A DNA stretch of 64,000 nucleotides from Caprella mutica (Eukaryota; Arthropoda; Malacostraca; Amphipoda; Caprellidae): the NCBI GenBank assembly GCA_947561585.1, contig CANNZV010000520.1, positions 203,076-267,075 of the forward strand, given 5' to 3'. Below the pieces are notes generated by a model. That model had not been told where the DNA came from. It worked only from the letters and a program-made list of their open reading frames with translations, and made no database searches. A program made the position numbers and the translations under genes. The number at the start of each line of letters is the position of its first letter. The first letter of the stretch is position 1. Shown piece after piece: positions 10,414-21,450 of this stretch.

Positions 10414-13058
10414 TCGATTGGATTATTGTGAATAAATCAAGATCATGTCTCGCAGAAAAGACGGGTGGGGGAGGGGGGGGGTCTGAAAACAATTGGTAAG
10501 AGTTGTCAGCTTAGATGGAGACACATCGAGAATGGGTGTCTCTATGAAGATAGGTAAAGCTCAGGCAGTGGCAAAGATGGACATTTGCATCTTATTTCAC
10601 CCAGAAAAACAGAGTGAGAGAACACTGCTACAGGACAGGTTGCAAAAGATACAGTTAAATAATAACTCAATATGTACATCACTTTGTGTCACTTGATTGA
10701 ATTAGTGAGTGTACGATACACAAGTTAATTACGAGCAACAGGTACAGATTCAATAAACTGTGACAACAATTGTGAACTTGGTCGGAGCTTCGAGCGGTAA
10801 AGTTCTCTGGAACTACAGCGTCTAGCAAGGCTCTTATGTATTATTAGTGACACTTTTTATCTCATGAAATATACTGAAAGATTTTCAATGCGACAGAAAG
10901 AACCAAGAAATCTTATCGAATTATATTTTTAACACAAACTAAGTAAATATTGTCTTTCGACGAATTTAGTTTCCAAACATGAATCAATTGTTATTTACAT
11001 TAGTTAGATGAGAGGGAAATTTCGTTTTTTTTTTTTGGTTTTAGTGTTTTAATAAAGATATTTTAATGGAAACTCTGTGCTGATATTAAAGCAATACTGG
11101 GGACCAACAACCTGTGACCTGTGAGAGGTTATTTATTACTTTGAGGGATTGTAATGACACTAAAACATTTATAGTGAATAAGTTTTTATTATTCACTGTG
11201 CCTCAAATTGTCTGTTCCCCTCATTTTGGTGTAAGAGATGGGGAATGAGGGTAAAGACACTCAGATTTTGAAGTCTTCAATTAATTCCAGATTGAAACAC
11301 TAGCAAAAGCGGTACCTGCAAGCAACTACCAAAAACTTACTTTAAATCGACATAATAAATTCATACTTAAATTGTTAACTGAATAGATGCTATTTTAAAA
11401 GTGAACATGAAACAGTTAGAAAGTCACATTTGAACTATCCCAAATTACTGACTTTGTTAAAGAATTTACTGACAAAGAACTAAGTAGAAGAAGACTAATA
11501 AGATTCAAAATTGTACAATAATAACTGAATTGAAGATATATAGGAACTTAGTTATGAACAAATTGAAAGCTATATACATATATACGACAGGATAGAATTA
11601 ACCATTAGTTGGGGGAATCTCACCTAATTGGGGGAACACAACGACAATAGGTACAGTTTTAGGAAGTTAAAGGTAACATGTCAAAAACTATACTGATAGC
11701 AATTAATAGACTACTAAACTTCATTTTTTAATTAATTTGACAGATACGCTGCTGCTAATTATAATTAAGAAAAACTATTTGAAATGATCTAATTTTATTA
11801 CAGAGATAATAAAGGTACTCAAAATTGATCGTTTGTGTTTATTTGTGTCTATTTAGTCGTTATTCCATTGGTATATGTGTGATAGCTTACTATATAATAC
11901 CTTGGATTTTATACTCGCAATTACCTATTAACTATTAACAACGTCTCCTTTCTCTTTAAATGTAAAGGGAGTAATTTTCATAATCTGACAGAAAGAGAAT
12001 CCTTATAACATTCCCATTCTTTTATTATATTTATTGGACAAATCTCTGGTACTGACAAGATCACCAAATGACTTCCATATTTGCAGACTTGGATTGTATT
12101 TGCCTGATATCAGGGATATTGAATATATTTTCAATTAGAGTTGGAGTTCAATAGGTATTCTTTGCTTTATCTACAACAGTTGAATGATATTAAACTTCCA
12201 ACAAGCGTTTGGTTATCATTCAAAAATCGTAATGAGGAGAATTTAAAGATAAATTACGTTACCATTAATTCAATATTCCTACCTAATTGCTCACTAAATT
12301 CTAATTAGTGTAATTTACATCATATACGATCTACATAATACAGTAATATATTATATAGGGTATGTTGCACTTAAAAGTAGCAGAGAATGAGACAGATTCA
12401 CAATAAGAAACTCCCCAGGAAGTCACAATAGGTAGGTCTATGTGTTGCCAGAGTTCAGTTCTGCAATCACTGCAGAGGCAATGGACTGGGGTATGAAGTT
12501 GCTATTGGAGAACCTTTGCTTCAATCAAGACTCCGTACACAGCAGGTGAGGTGATTGGCAGTCTTGCGTCAACGTGTTACGTCTCAAATCGTGAATTACA
12601 TTATTGAATTACATTATTTTCACCTCCCTTTTTCTCATTGCTTGTATGGAATAATGAGTTGAGCCTAGCAGTATTTTACTTTCTTCCTTTTATCAGTGCC
12701 GCATTGTATTGTGAATAATTGAATTGTGTGGATAGTGTCATCCTTTGAGTCATACCAATCTGCTCATCAAATGATGAGCTTTCAATTTTCACCCCAAATA
12801 GCACACAAAATGTACGTACCAGTTCTGATCTGATTGCTTGAGGGTATTGACCAGCAAGTATTTTTCCTCTCTTTATCACAATGGAAACCGGCATACTCCA
12901 TCCTCCTTGGCGTATGGACGAGACTATAATAGATTCGTAATTTTACTTATTGTTTGGGTTATGCAAAGGATAATAATCCTCTCAGAACAAATTCTACACC
13001 ACAAACGTCAAAAACTTTGTTCCAATTCTATAATGACCATTTATCGAAATTAAAAGTG
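10414..13058. other. Gene-poor intergenic stretch
   Basis: I see no gene, RNA gene or paired transposon ends in this 2.6 kb. Minor items are a G-run near 10466-10480, a T-run near 11026-11036, and a short hairpin AGTGAATA ... TATTCACT near 11174-11197. Reading frames here are 60 to 72 codons and overlap on opposite strands, as expected by chance. Confidence 0.5.
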
Positions 13059-13066
13059 GCATAAAG

Positions 13067-13239
13067 CAGTGGTTCTTAACCGGTTGTAGGTACTGCAAAT
13101 ACAAAAATGAAATTAGTTTTTCTTTTAATCAAAATCAAAACATGTACTGCATTAGTGCACAAATTGTACTGTGTTCAAAATACCAAACATAGAGAACTGC
13201 ACCCATGAGGTTTGACCTGAACCAGGTTAAGAACCAATG
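13067..13239. mobile_element. hAT-type MITE with CAGTGGTTCTTAACC ends
   Basis: The left end CAGTGGTTCTTAACCGG at 13067 and right end GGTTAAGAACCAATG to 13239 are inverted repeats with one mismatch in the last six bases. GCATAAAG (13059-13066) and GCATGAAG (13240-13247) flank it, an 8-bp duplication with one difference. CAGTGGTTCT ends and 8-bp duplications are known for hAT (Charlie-type) elements. At 173 bp it encodes nothing and depends on a transposase supplied in trans. Confidence 0.85.
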
Positions 13240-13247
13240 GCATGAAG

Positions 13248-13503
13248 GGATAAGAGTACCATAGTGATGTTAAACTTTGTTCTTCTCATCATGTGATTCT
13301 TTAGTCAGTGTTTTTACTCCATGTGTTTATCAAAAAACATTGTGGGTCTGGGCCGTAATTAAGGCAATGGTATTTCTTGACGTTTCATTAATCTCGTTTA
13401 ACGGTTTTGATTTTGTTATCATATTGTCAAATAACGGTATTGTGGAAAATTATCTGTCATCAATGAATTTCCCAATATAAACATTTTGTAGGGGTTAGTC
13501 CCA
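13248..13503. other. Unique spacer
   Basis: AT-rich spacer with one 67-codon frame (13277-13480) with no recognised motif. Nothing supportable as a gene. Confidence 0.45.
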
Positions 13504-13670
13504 CTTCACACTTTAATTTTTAACACCGTGAAAAAAAAGTTCTTAGATAGCGTTATTTTATCAAAGAAGGGAAAATTTAATGTGATTTTACATTCAGCAC
13601 TAAAATACGCTAGTGTGGACACATTTTAAGAAGAGCTTTTTTCATGGTGTTAAAAGACACAAGTGTGAAG
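13504..13670. mobile_element. Small MITE with about 40-bp inverted ends
   Basis: CTTCACACTT ... AACACCGTGAAAAAAAAG at the left is mirrored by CTTTTTTCATGGTGTT ... AAGTGTGAAG at the right. The inverted match runs about 40 bp with a few gaps and the whole is 167 bp. A clear target-site duplication was not found, so superfamily is open. A single similar end lies near 9294. Confidence 0.7.
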
Positions 13671-13990
13671 AGTATAAATGATTTGTAAATTTTCTGTGTA
13701 CCCTGAGGAATGTTTTCATATTTTCCTTAAATTGTAACTGTTGTCTAATTTAATCGACTGAAAATACATTTGTTTCTCACTTTAAAACATGGTTAAATAA
13801 TAAACTCTAAATGGGGCATATATTACGCTTATGTAATATGTATTAAATTTGTAAATTTGCAACTGAAGTATGTTCATCACAATTATAAGGTACTTTTATT
13901 TAGAGGTTTCTTCTTTTTCTTTCAACATTCTGCATTTCGTATTAATTCCTTTTCAACTACAATTCTAAATAGTCTGGGAATATTCCAAGG
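13671..13990. other. Unique spacer
   Basis: AT-rich sequence between the small MITE and the pogo-like element. No ORF or repeat structure of note. Confidence 0.5.
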
Positions 13991-13992
13991 TA

Positions 13993-15326
13993 GGGGAGGA
14001 TGGTCATCAATGGGACAAAAAACACAGAAAGATTGATATTTCATTTACTATGGGCAAAGTATGAAAAATAAAAAATCCATGTGGAATATAGATAATCCTT
14101 TATAAAATGAAACTAACTCGAATGCTATCACATATTCTGTTAACTAGAAAAAAATTAAATAAAAGACAAAAAATATTGTCCCATAATATAACAGCACTGG
14201 TGAACAATGGGACATACCCTGGTGAACGATGGGACAGTTTATCAAACTTGTATATTGTTGAGGTTATGGTCAAATTTCAAGTTCGAATTATCTCTTTATG
14301 TTATCCCACACTTAGTTGGTTCATATTATACAAGTTTAATGTCCTCTAGCTTCACCGAAGCCATGTCAGGAACATTTGGAAAACTATAAGTTCGGTGCAC
14401 TTGATTCTTCGCCTAACATCAATATTTCTTATTTATCTTTTTCATGCTTTTGGCCAATAGAATACGTTTTATAAGTCGCATCGAATTCTACAAGTGCATA
14501 AATCTTCATTTCAAACGTTTTCGGTAGAGATTTAAGTTCTTCAGACGAACGGATCAGTTAGATCAAGAGTTCTGTACCAGACCTAGAACAATAGTTCACA
14601 GGCCATCTACGGCGGATACTTTATGAAGTGATTTCGAAGGCATTATCCTTATTGGCACCAGCAAAAAGCTCTTCTTTCTCTGGTGTATCCGTTGCAATCA
14701 TGCTACGTCTTTTTCTTTTATTTGTGAAATTTGTTTTCTATGAAGTGCTTTGTGATGACTTCAGATTGCTAAAACCCTTGAACATGGTCGAAAATACCGC
14801 TTCAGCTGGAAGTTCTGTTTCTACAAGAAGCCCTGAAGCTACAGCTCACGTTATTGTATCAAAAATAGATATTTATTGATTCATATGGAGTAACTAGACA
14901 GTTTGGATGACAACAGGGCACTGTCCCATTGTTAACCAAATTTTCTGTCCCAATGATCACCATGACGCCATTTTGAAAACATATGAGTATAGTGGCTCAA
15001 CTACAAAAGTATAAAGGCAATCCTTTCATATGATCATATTTTACATATTACTTAATATTATGTAAAAATGCCGTAAGCTTATATGTTAAATTAACAGATT
15101 TATAACAATTGAAACAAAGTACGAAAAATTTAGTTTTCCCACCTCTAAAACATGTTTTCGCTTTTACACAGGGATGACTGCACCCCAACCGCTGAATGCA
15201 ATGCGAGTGAATGCACTGAAGTATGCCTAATTTACCACTAAGATTTTGTTACAAATTACCCTCAAATAAAAAAGTTATTCAGCATGTCCCATTGTTCCCA
15301 GTGTCCCATTGATGACCATCCTCCCC
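13993..15326 (-). mobile_element. Degenerate pogo-like transposon with TA duplication
   Basis: The 25-bp ends are perfect inverted repeats beginning GGGGAGGATGGTCATCAATG. They are flanked by TA at 13991-13992 and 15327-15328. The word AATGGGACA recurs near both ends in varied form, as expected of subterminal transposase-binding sites. The minus strand holds broken fragments of one protein in collinear order: near 14846-14744 a stretch with VETELPAEAVF, near 14740-14630 KRKRRSMIATDTPEKEEL, near 14405-14325 a stretch with YSFPNVPDM. The TDTPEKEEL segment resembles the C-terminal part of pogo/Tigger-type transposases (known family, inferred match). Stops and frameshifts separate the pieces, and no catalytic DDE core is visible, so the element is dead. 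Confidence 0.75.
14325..14846 (-). pseudogene. Transposase C-terminal remnant (pogo-like)
   Basis: Four open fragments follow each other right to left with stops between them. The clearest is a basic stretch KRKRRSMIATDTPEKEELF at about 14670-14720, a pattern typical of the tail of pogo/Tigger/CENP-B-like transposases. Others contain FSTMFKGFSNLKS, LPKTFEMKIYALVEFDATYK and FPNVPDMASVKLEDIKLV. No N-terminal DNA-binding or DDE segment was found. The overlapping plus-strand 83-codon frame at 14628-14879 is taken to be its shadow. Confidence 0.6.
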
Positions 15327-15328
15327 TA

Positions 15329-15582
15329 CGTATATATTTTAAAAACTTTCTACGCAGTATACGTGTTAAAATATGGAACTTATTTATAGAAAATTCAAAG
15401 GAGTTATTAAATTATCTTTGAAAGAATTTATGGTTGAATATTTCTGTTTTCAATCATAGAAATTATTGGTTGTTTTAATTGTTAAAGGCTTTATCAATCA
15501 CACTTTGATATAATTAAGTTAACTATAGCAGATAATATCAAATATTGTGCGTGTGTTTTTTACATTTACACACAAATATTAT
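15329..15582. other. Unique spacer
   Basis: AT-rich sequence between the pogo-like element and the probable Tc1-like end at 15583. No ORF of note. Confidence 0.5.
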
Positions 15583-16081
15583 ACAGTGGGAAAAAAATTA
15601 AATATTCGTACATACGAACATTGGGTGCTAGTTTGGTATGCGATCTGGTTAGAATTTATTAGCAAATATAAAGGATATAGGTAAACGAGATACACAATAT
15701 AATATACTATTTCCCTAAATAATTATATTGCACTTACATATGCAAAGCCTTAAGGGCCGTACACACGCAGGGTTTTTTCAGTCTTTCCACCGGACTTTTT
15801 GCTAAGCTCCTCCCACTTTTTCCACGAGACTTAAATTTTGCACCGAAAGTCCGAGACTTTTCAACAACCTACATGTTCTATTATTTTCCCCCAATCAAGA
15901 GGTGCAATTTTGGAAATCTTTGTATAGCTACTGTCAACTCATAAAATATATTGTACTGTTGTACATATAATAACACGATTTGTGTTCATTTTTAGCCAAA
16001 CTTTGCTCCATCCATTCTTTACCTTTGAGGTGAAGAATTCTCATATTTTCCTTTTTATAAAAGACTGCCAGTAAAATTGAT

Positions 16082-18315
16082 CAGAGGTGGGCGTTCCGTA
16101 AGAATGTTCGCGAACCTTTATTCGCGAACCGGTTCGGACTGGAAAATGGGTTCGACATTCGGATTCGGAACCTCTTCAAAAACGGTTCGGACTTCAGTGT
16201 TCGGAACGTCTTTTTCGCAAGTCCGAACCTCCGTACCCGGGGAAAACTGACCTGTTCATTTAATTATTTTACGTTCTGAACATGTACCGTACCTCTCGGC
16301 TACTATTATATACATAGGTTTCTGCTTAACACTGAAGCGAAGAACATGCGTTTTTTCCCCCGCTCTTTTTCCATTACGTTATTCATCCTTTCTTGAATAG
16401 CGGTAAGTTTTATAATAATCTTAACAAGTTAATTCTTTAATAACTGATTATGTTCCCTCAAATCTCAATTAAAATTGCTTGAAATATGTAGAACTATAGG
16501 TAAGGTTATAAACGTATATATTAGGTAACATTACATAATACCCTATCCTAGTACCTTAGCCGTTGGCTAACCAGTCCTCATGGAAAAATAATTATAACTT
16601 AAATTCAAGACCGATTTTAAAGCTGTCTTTTCAATCGTTTAATTTTTCGCATAAATACATACTATTAGACAAAAACGAAGGTGATAAATAGTAATATACT
16701 CATATTATGAGTATTTATTCAAATCTATAATAATATTAGGAATATATCAGAGATCTTTCCAGGCATTAGATGCAAGAGTGTTTTTCAGTACATAAGGGTG
16801 AATATTTCACTATAATCAGTTAACTGTAACTCTTATAAATAGCGGCTTAGCGAGATCAAATATGTGCGAGAATAATTGCGCACACCAAGCTTCGTACAAT
16901 AACATCTTTTAAATAATTGTTTCTTGTCTTAGCTTGTTACTTTTATTTTGAATGATAATTTTTTCTTTTGCTTTTACTAATGTATGAGTAAATATCAAAT
17001 GAAGGTTTTTAAAAGAGAATATATTGAAATGACTCAAATAAGCAAACTTTTGACGGGTAAGTAGGTTGGCTGAACAGATAATTTAAGATCAAGTATTCGG
17101 CTATTCGCTTTAAAATTGAATTGATTATAATACATATATAGGTATTATAATATTATATGTATATAAGTTATAATATAACTTAGAGAAATATTCACAATAA
17201 TCTTCACTGTTTGACCTTTCTAATATATTGAATAGAAGAAAAAGTTAAGTAAATAGAGTATTGGAATTCCGTATAACGTATCGTATCTATAGTACTTTCA
17301 TATTCAAACAAAATGCAAAAAAGGTTTTATATCATCAGTTTTCTAGATTGGATTAATCAAAAATGTTGTAATATAAATGAAAATTTGAAAACTAATAGTA
17401 AAAACTTTTTTTCTATGAATCTCTCATTCTTATTTAGTAAATTCTCTAAATTAGTTGTATTTCATGAAATGGCAGTTCTACCAGTGCAAATCCTCTATAA
17501 TGTAGTCATATGAAGTCACAGTATAATTATTATTATAAATTTATTATATTAACCCTAATGAATTTGACGTATGTTTTATAGGCATATCTTTTTTAAATTA
17601 CTTTATATATTTCATGTCATTTCTTTAAATTTATTGGCCTTTCTTGACTTTGTTGTAGGAACAACTTTCTTGACTTTTCACCAACTATATTTTTAAATTC
17701 AAAAGTGAAATATTTTCGTATCGACGTAAATAAGCGTAAATTATGGAATTAATTGTACTTTAGTGACGTGTGGCAACGTAGAATACAGATTGGTTACCCA
17801 ATACGCAAGAATCTGTCCACGTTTTATTTAGTAGAGACAAATGTGCGAGCTGTGATTGGTTCACATTCCATCCAATAACAGTTCAGCTCACTCAGTTGCC
17901 AATTTCTTATATAGATAGCTATGTATTTATTTCTCCATATATATTCAATATTTTTACTTGAAATTTGGTACACATTAGTTTAGTACAAAAACTAACAACT
18001 TGTAAAAATACAGTAACTTAGGTTTATAAATAAGACATGTACGTGTTTTTTTAACATCGAGTGAAACCTTCTCGTTGTAACTTGTTTTTGACAAATAGTT
18101 AGTATCTTGTTGAAAAAACTGTTTTTTTTATATAGGTTGCCCTAATAGCCTAAAAATCAGAGGTTAGCTTACAAATGTTCGGACTAAATGTTTGGTTCGG
18201 AACAAATGTTCGGACCAAACTTTTCCAAATTGGGTTCGCTATACGGAGGTTCGGAACCCAAAATCGACGAAGATTCGGATTCGGAACCTAAAAAAGGTTC
18301 GCGCGCCCAGCTCTG
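16082..18315. mobile_element. hAT element nested in the Harbinger-like element
   Basis: The ends CAGAGGTGGGCG (16082) and CGCCCAGCTCTG (to 18315) are inverted repeats of the hAT type. AAATTGAT stands on both sides (16074-16081 and 18316-18323), a perfect 8-bp duplication. Subterminal DNA at both ends is crowded with GGTTCGGAACC-like palindromes (GTTCGGAC, GATTCGGAACC, GGTTCGCG), probable transposase-binding sites. The 2.2-kb interior has no transposase motif; the longest frame is 66 codons (17313-17513). CCAAT-like words (ATTGGTTACC, GATTGGTTC) occur near 17790-17860. The perfect duplication suggests a fairly recent insertion. Confidence 0.9.
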
Positions 18316-18539
18316 AAATTGATAATACCTAGTAATGTTTCTTTAAACTTTTTTTTAGTATAGTTTATTTTAGTAAAATAAATATTACTATCTTCATTTT
18401 ATTTATTTCAACATATTACCTATTAGCTAATACCTTTATTTTATTTATTATAACGCAATACCTATACGTATTAATACTTTTACCTAAACTATATATACCT
18501 ATTAGCTAAATTACATTTGTTGAGTGGATTAGATTAATC

Positions 18540-18812
18540 ATTAAATCAAATGAAGCGAGAATAATCTCGGTTAGTTTATTACTAAATATTGTAATAAACT
18601 TCATAAAAATTATCAAACTAAGTTAATTAGTAACTAAATAATCTTAGTAATCTAGGTAGGTAGTTCTCTAGTAATTAATTAATCTAGGTAAAAGTAACTA
18701 ACCTATTTAATTAGTAGATAACTTATAACCCAGGTAATTAGTAATTTTAACTATCCTAGGTAATTAACAGTTACTAACTACCTAGGTTAGTTACCTAGTT
18801 TGAAAAAATAGA
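18540..18812. repeat. Cryptic repeat rich in CTAGGTAA words
   Basis: Inside the right part of the Harbinger-like element, words such as CTAGGTAA, AATTAGTAACT and CCTAGG recur on both strands without strict period, most densely at 18640-18812. CCTAGG itself occurs near 18757 and 18781. It looks like an eroded short-unit repeat or a cluster of binding sites; nothing is coded. Confidence 0.5.
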
Positions 18813-19331
18813 GGAGGGCTTAATTATGTCGCCGATATGAGTAGTTAATTGCACGGCATGTAAATCCACGAGATTAAAAAGTCAATACACGTGTGGACGC
18901 TATTGACTTTTGAATCAAAAGTCTGGTGGAAAAGCGGAGAAAAAAGTCTGGTGGAAAGACTTAAAAAACCCTACGTGTGTACGGCCCTTTAGTATGGAAA
19001 TACTCAAAAAAATGTCCTTATATCTCTTATAAACCACATAGTTTACTAAACTTACATGAATATAACGTAAAGTAGGCAATTAATATATGAATAAATAGCT
19101 CTAATTTATTTTTTTACTTTGAATGCATTGTGACAATATAGAGAAGAACATCTCGTCTATATTGTTTGTTTTGTATAGCAGACACTTAAACAGGAGTATC
19201 ATCATGTCAAAATGAAGATACCTAATGCATTACCAGATCAAATCACCTCCCAGATCGCATTTTAAACTAGCACCAAAATTGTTTATTTAAGTTTGTAAAA
19301 GACTTAACGAAAAAAAAATTGTACTATGAAC

Positions 19332-19720
19332 TTAATTAATTTCTATTCTAACAGTAGGCTTCTTTTCATTTTTACCGGTGAGAAAAGTATTTGTATATAA
19401 AAAGGAAAAGCAAGTTATTTTTTCTATTTTATGTAATTTAGCCAGTCTATTCCTGCACGGCTCAATTAATGATTGGTACACATTAAATGGTATTTTTTCC
19501 AAATCTTCTTGACATTTTATTGTCTTCAATCTTCTTGATGTTCTTCAATGTTCTTCAATGTTCTTGATATTTGTTAGAACTCTTTCCTAAATTTAAATTT
19601 TCAAATATATCCTTAAATTTTCTATTGTGAACTGACTTGGCCATTGCAAGACATATCCAAGAAAAAAGTTTGCTGAAAATGATGTTCTTGTCTTGCAATG
19701 GCCAAGTCAGTCCGCCGTCT
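19332..19720 (-). pseudogene. Tc1-like transposase fragment, minus strand
   Basis: A 65-codon frame (19332-19529) contains LEKIPFNVYQSLIEPCRNRL, which has the C-terminal pattern of Tc1-like transposases (W..IP...C..LI.SM..R). Upstream on the same strand near 19655-19635 the sequence reads LQWPSQ then IENLR, the remains of the WPSQSPDLNPIENLW block with SPDLNP lost. Stops and a frameshift lie between the two parts. No intact start or upstream catalytic domain is present. Confidence 0.65.
19629..19714. repeat. Palindrome joining two Tc1-like fragments
   Basis: ACTGACTTGGCCATTGCAAG (from 19629) is the exact complement of CTTGCAATGGCCAAGTCAG ending at 19714, with about 40 nt between the arms. 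Each arm encodes LQWPSQ of the transposase in the outward direction, so the palindrome is the junction of a head-to-head inverted duplication. Confidence 0.8.
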
Positions 19721-19895
19721 TGAACCCAATGTTGAATTTAAGCGATGTTAGGAAATTTAAATTGGGAAAAGAGTTCGAACAAATAGCCAGAGCTTGAAGA
19801 CAATATGTCAAGAAGATTGGGACAAAAGGCAATTCAATAGAGACGAACAGAAATAGACTTGTAGCTGTTAAACTCAATTTAAGGTATTTCACATA
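19662..19895 (+). pseudogene. Tc1-like transposase fragment, plus strand
   Basis: The frame reads FAENDVLVLQWPSQSAVLNP, then KLGKEFEQIARA, a stop, then RQYVKKIGTKGNS and RNRLVAVKLN to a stop near 19894. This matches the end of Tc1-like transposases, where the conserved block is WPSQSPDLNPIENLW and the protein ends about 60 residues later. The last catalytic acidic residue belongs in this region, but the local PIENLW sequence is changed to PMLNLS, and an in-frame stop is present. It is a dead fragment. Confidence 0.7.
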
Positions 19896-20388
19896 ATATT
19901 CTTCACGTAAAATAATGCGCTAACATTTTTACCAGTAAAACTAAAAGAAATCTGTTAGAATAATTTTTGAATAAGTATGTAATTGTTATTTAATAGTATT
20001 TAACTCTCAGCATTAAAAGTCTTTTCCGTACACAATGTTTTTAATGTGCACGAACATTCGTTCAACAACCCATTCGGTTTAGAAAAAAGAAAGATTGAAA
20101 GCCATTCCATATTCCTCACTTGCTGATAAGTTAATCCCACTGTATTACACACTCTATCTGCGATTGAAGAATTTATATTATGAAATGGCATTACTCACAC
20201 TGGAGATGTGTGGTAACATATGCTAGTGGAACTATTAATATTGTGAAGACATCTGTTAAGAAATGAAACTACCGGATTATTGGAAAATCTAGACTATCCA
20301 TAAGGAGTGAAATTCAAACGCTGTTTTCTGAGGAATTGTTTCGCATTGGCAACTTTTTGATATCAACTGTTATAGGAAAAAACTTCAT
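19896..20388. other. Unique spacer
   Basis: AT-rich sequence right of the Tc1-like fragments. A 63-codon minus frame at 20000-20191 shows no recognised motif. Nothing else supportable. Confidence 0.45.
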
Positions 20389-20390
20389 TA

Positions 20391-20616
20391 TAGTAGAACA
20401 CCTCTATAATGAAATTCAATTAGTTCACTATAGAGAGTTTACTCTACTATAGAGGATTTGAGAGATGAATAGAAAACGGCCTTTTCATGGCAGACTATAC
20501 AAAATATTTTCATTTTTTTTTTAAATAAATTCATTGTAGAGGGTTTTTCATTTCTCAGAACTCTAACAATCGATATGGTTCACTACACATGACTTCATCA
20601 TAGAGGAGTTGCACTG
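20391..20616. mobile_element. Tigger/pogo-like MITE, first of a tandem pair
   Basis: The left end TAGTAGAACACCTCTATAAT and right end CATCATAGAGGAGTTGCACTG are inverted repeats with a few mismatches. TA precedes the left end. Ends of the CAGT(A/G)GAAC..CTCTATA type and TA duplications are known for pogo/Tigger elements. The interior is non-coding and A/T rich. Confidence 0.65.
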
Positions 20617-20757
20617 GTAGAACTCCTCTATGATGAAATATAACTAATGTGTACTATATAGAGATTCACAGAAAACTTCATTTGTGGAGTCATTTGTGGC
20701 AGATTAAACTAAATATGTTAAATATAGAGGTAAGTTGACTATAAAGGAGTTCCACTG
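20617..20757. mobile_element. Tigger/pogo-like MITE, second of a tandem pair
   Basis: Directly abutting the first, this copy starts GTAGAACTCCTCTATGATG and ends AGGAGTTCCACTG followed by TA at 20758-20759. The right end is the best preserved (reads CAGTGGAACTCCTTTATAG inward). It probably inserted next to, or into the end of, its neighbour. Confidence 0.6.
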
Positions 20758-20759
20758 TA

Positions 20760-21124
20760 TAAAAGAATGCACACTATTTTCTTTCCCCGATAGTACTCAC
20801 ATAGTCAGTATTATACCTTGGAAAGTTTGGAAACACAGGATTTATGTTGCCTCGAAGTTCCTATTTGACAGCCTGAAAGCTATGATATTTCAAAGTTTTT
20901 TCGGAACTCTAGCGTTATTACAGGGCTTACCAAGCTGTCTGCCTTTGAATTCAGGTAACAATTCGACACGGAAAACAATTTTCTTATATATATGTATATA
21001 TACATTGAATTGAGTTGTCGACTACATTACGTGTGCTTTAAAATTTGAATTGCAAATGTTAATATTAAGTCCAATGTAAATGTTCCCGATAGATTTAATA
21101 ATTACATAAATATACTAAAACAGG
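20760..21124. other. Unique spacer
   Basis: One 92-codon plus frame runs through 20735-21013, but it begins inside the MITE end and shows no domain. A short TATA repeat lies near 20986-21002. No gene called. Confidence 0.45.
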
Positions 21125-21450
21125 CACTGTTAGAGCACATACCTTCGCCACCGCTTATAAATGACCTTGACCATTCAATATTTCTTGAGTTATTTAGAAT
21201 CTTACACCTTGACCTTTAACCCAATCGCTCCCAAAATTTAACCAAATGGTTCCTGGGTAAGGACTAATCGTCCCACTAATTTGGTTGAATACTTCCGAGT
21301 TATGCAAATCGCTATAGTTTATAAATATATCCAAAAACATAACCATCCCAAATTTTGTGAAGGTAATAACTTTCTTGAAAGGTTTTTCTATAGTGCTGAT
21401 AGTAAGACAACCGATACAGTGCATCTTATTGAGGGTGTGGAAACACATCA
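21125..21450 (-). repeat. Interspersed repeat, GGTCAAGGTCA family, copy 1
   Basis: Read on the minus strand it contains GGGACGATTAGTCC, AGGAACCATTTGGTTA, TTTTGGGAGCGATTGGG, AAAGGTCAAGG and AATGGTCAAGGTCATTT, then AAGGTATGTGCTCTA. The same phrases in the same order occur at 37500-37835 and 48050-48400. The family has an internal subrepeat of roughly 90 to 130 bp, each ending in a GGTCAA word. No coding potential is evident. Confidence 0.7.

Larger units (their letters stand above)
15753..18988. mobile_element. PIF/Harbinger-like element, TTA duplication
   Basis: Both ends start AGGGCCGTACACACG when read inward. The match continues through AGGGTTTTTT and AGTCTTTCCACC for about 50 bp. TTA lies on each side (15750-15752 and 18989-18991), the 3-bp TWA-type duplication characteristic of PIF/Harbinger. 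Without the nested hAT insertion the element is about 1.0 kb and carries no transposase frame, so it is a non-autonomous copy. A lone related end lies at about 28688-28733. piggyBac is less likely because the flanks are TTAA at left but TTTA at right. Confidence 0.8.
15583..19895. mobile_element. Probable old Tc1-like element, host of the nested insertions
   Basis: ATACAGTGGGAAAAAAATTA near 15583 resembles a Tc1-type inverted end. GGGTGCTAGTTT with GCGATCTGG at 15624-15651 recurs inverted at 19249-19275 (CCAGATCGC with AAACTAGCACC), just outside the Harbinger-like insertion. Tc1-like transposase fragments follow at 19332-19895. The simplest reading is a Tc1-like copy cut in two by the Harbinger-like element. 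The far end was not located and the fragments are rearranged, so the outer limits are approximate. Confidence 0.4.

Noticed and set aside
20735..21013. 92-codon ORF as a gene
   Set aside because: Its start lies inside the MITE end, and there is no motif or supporting context.
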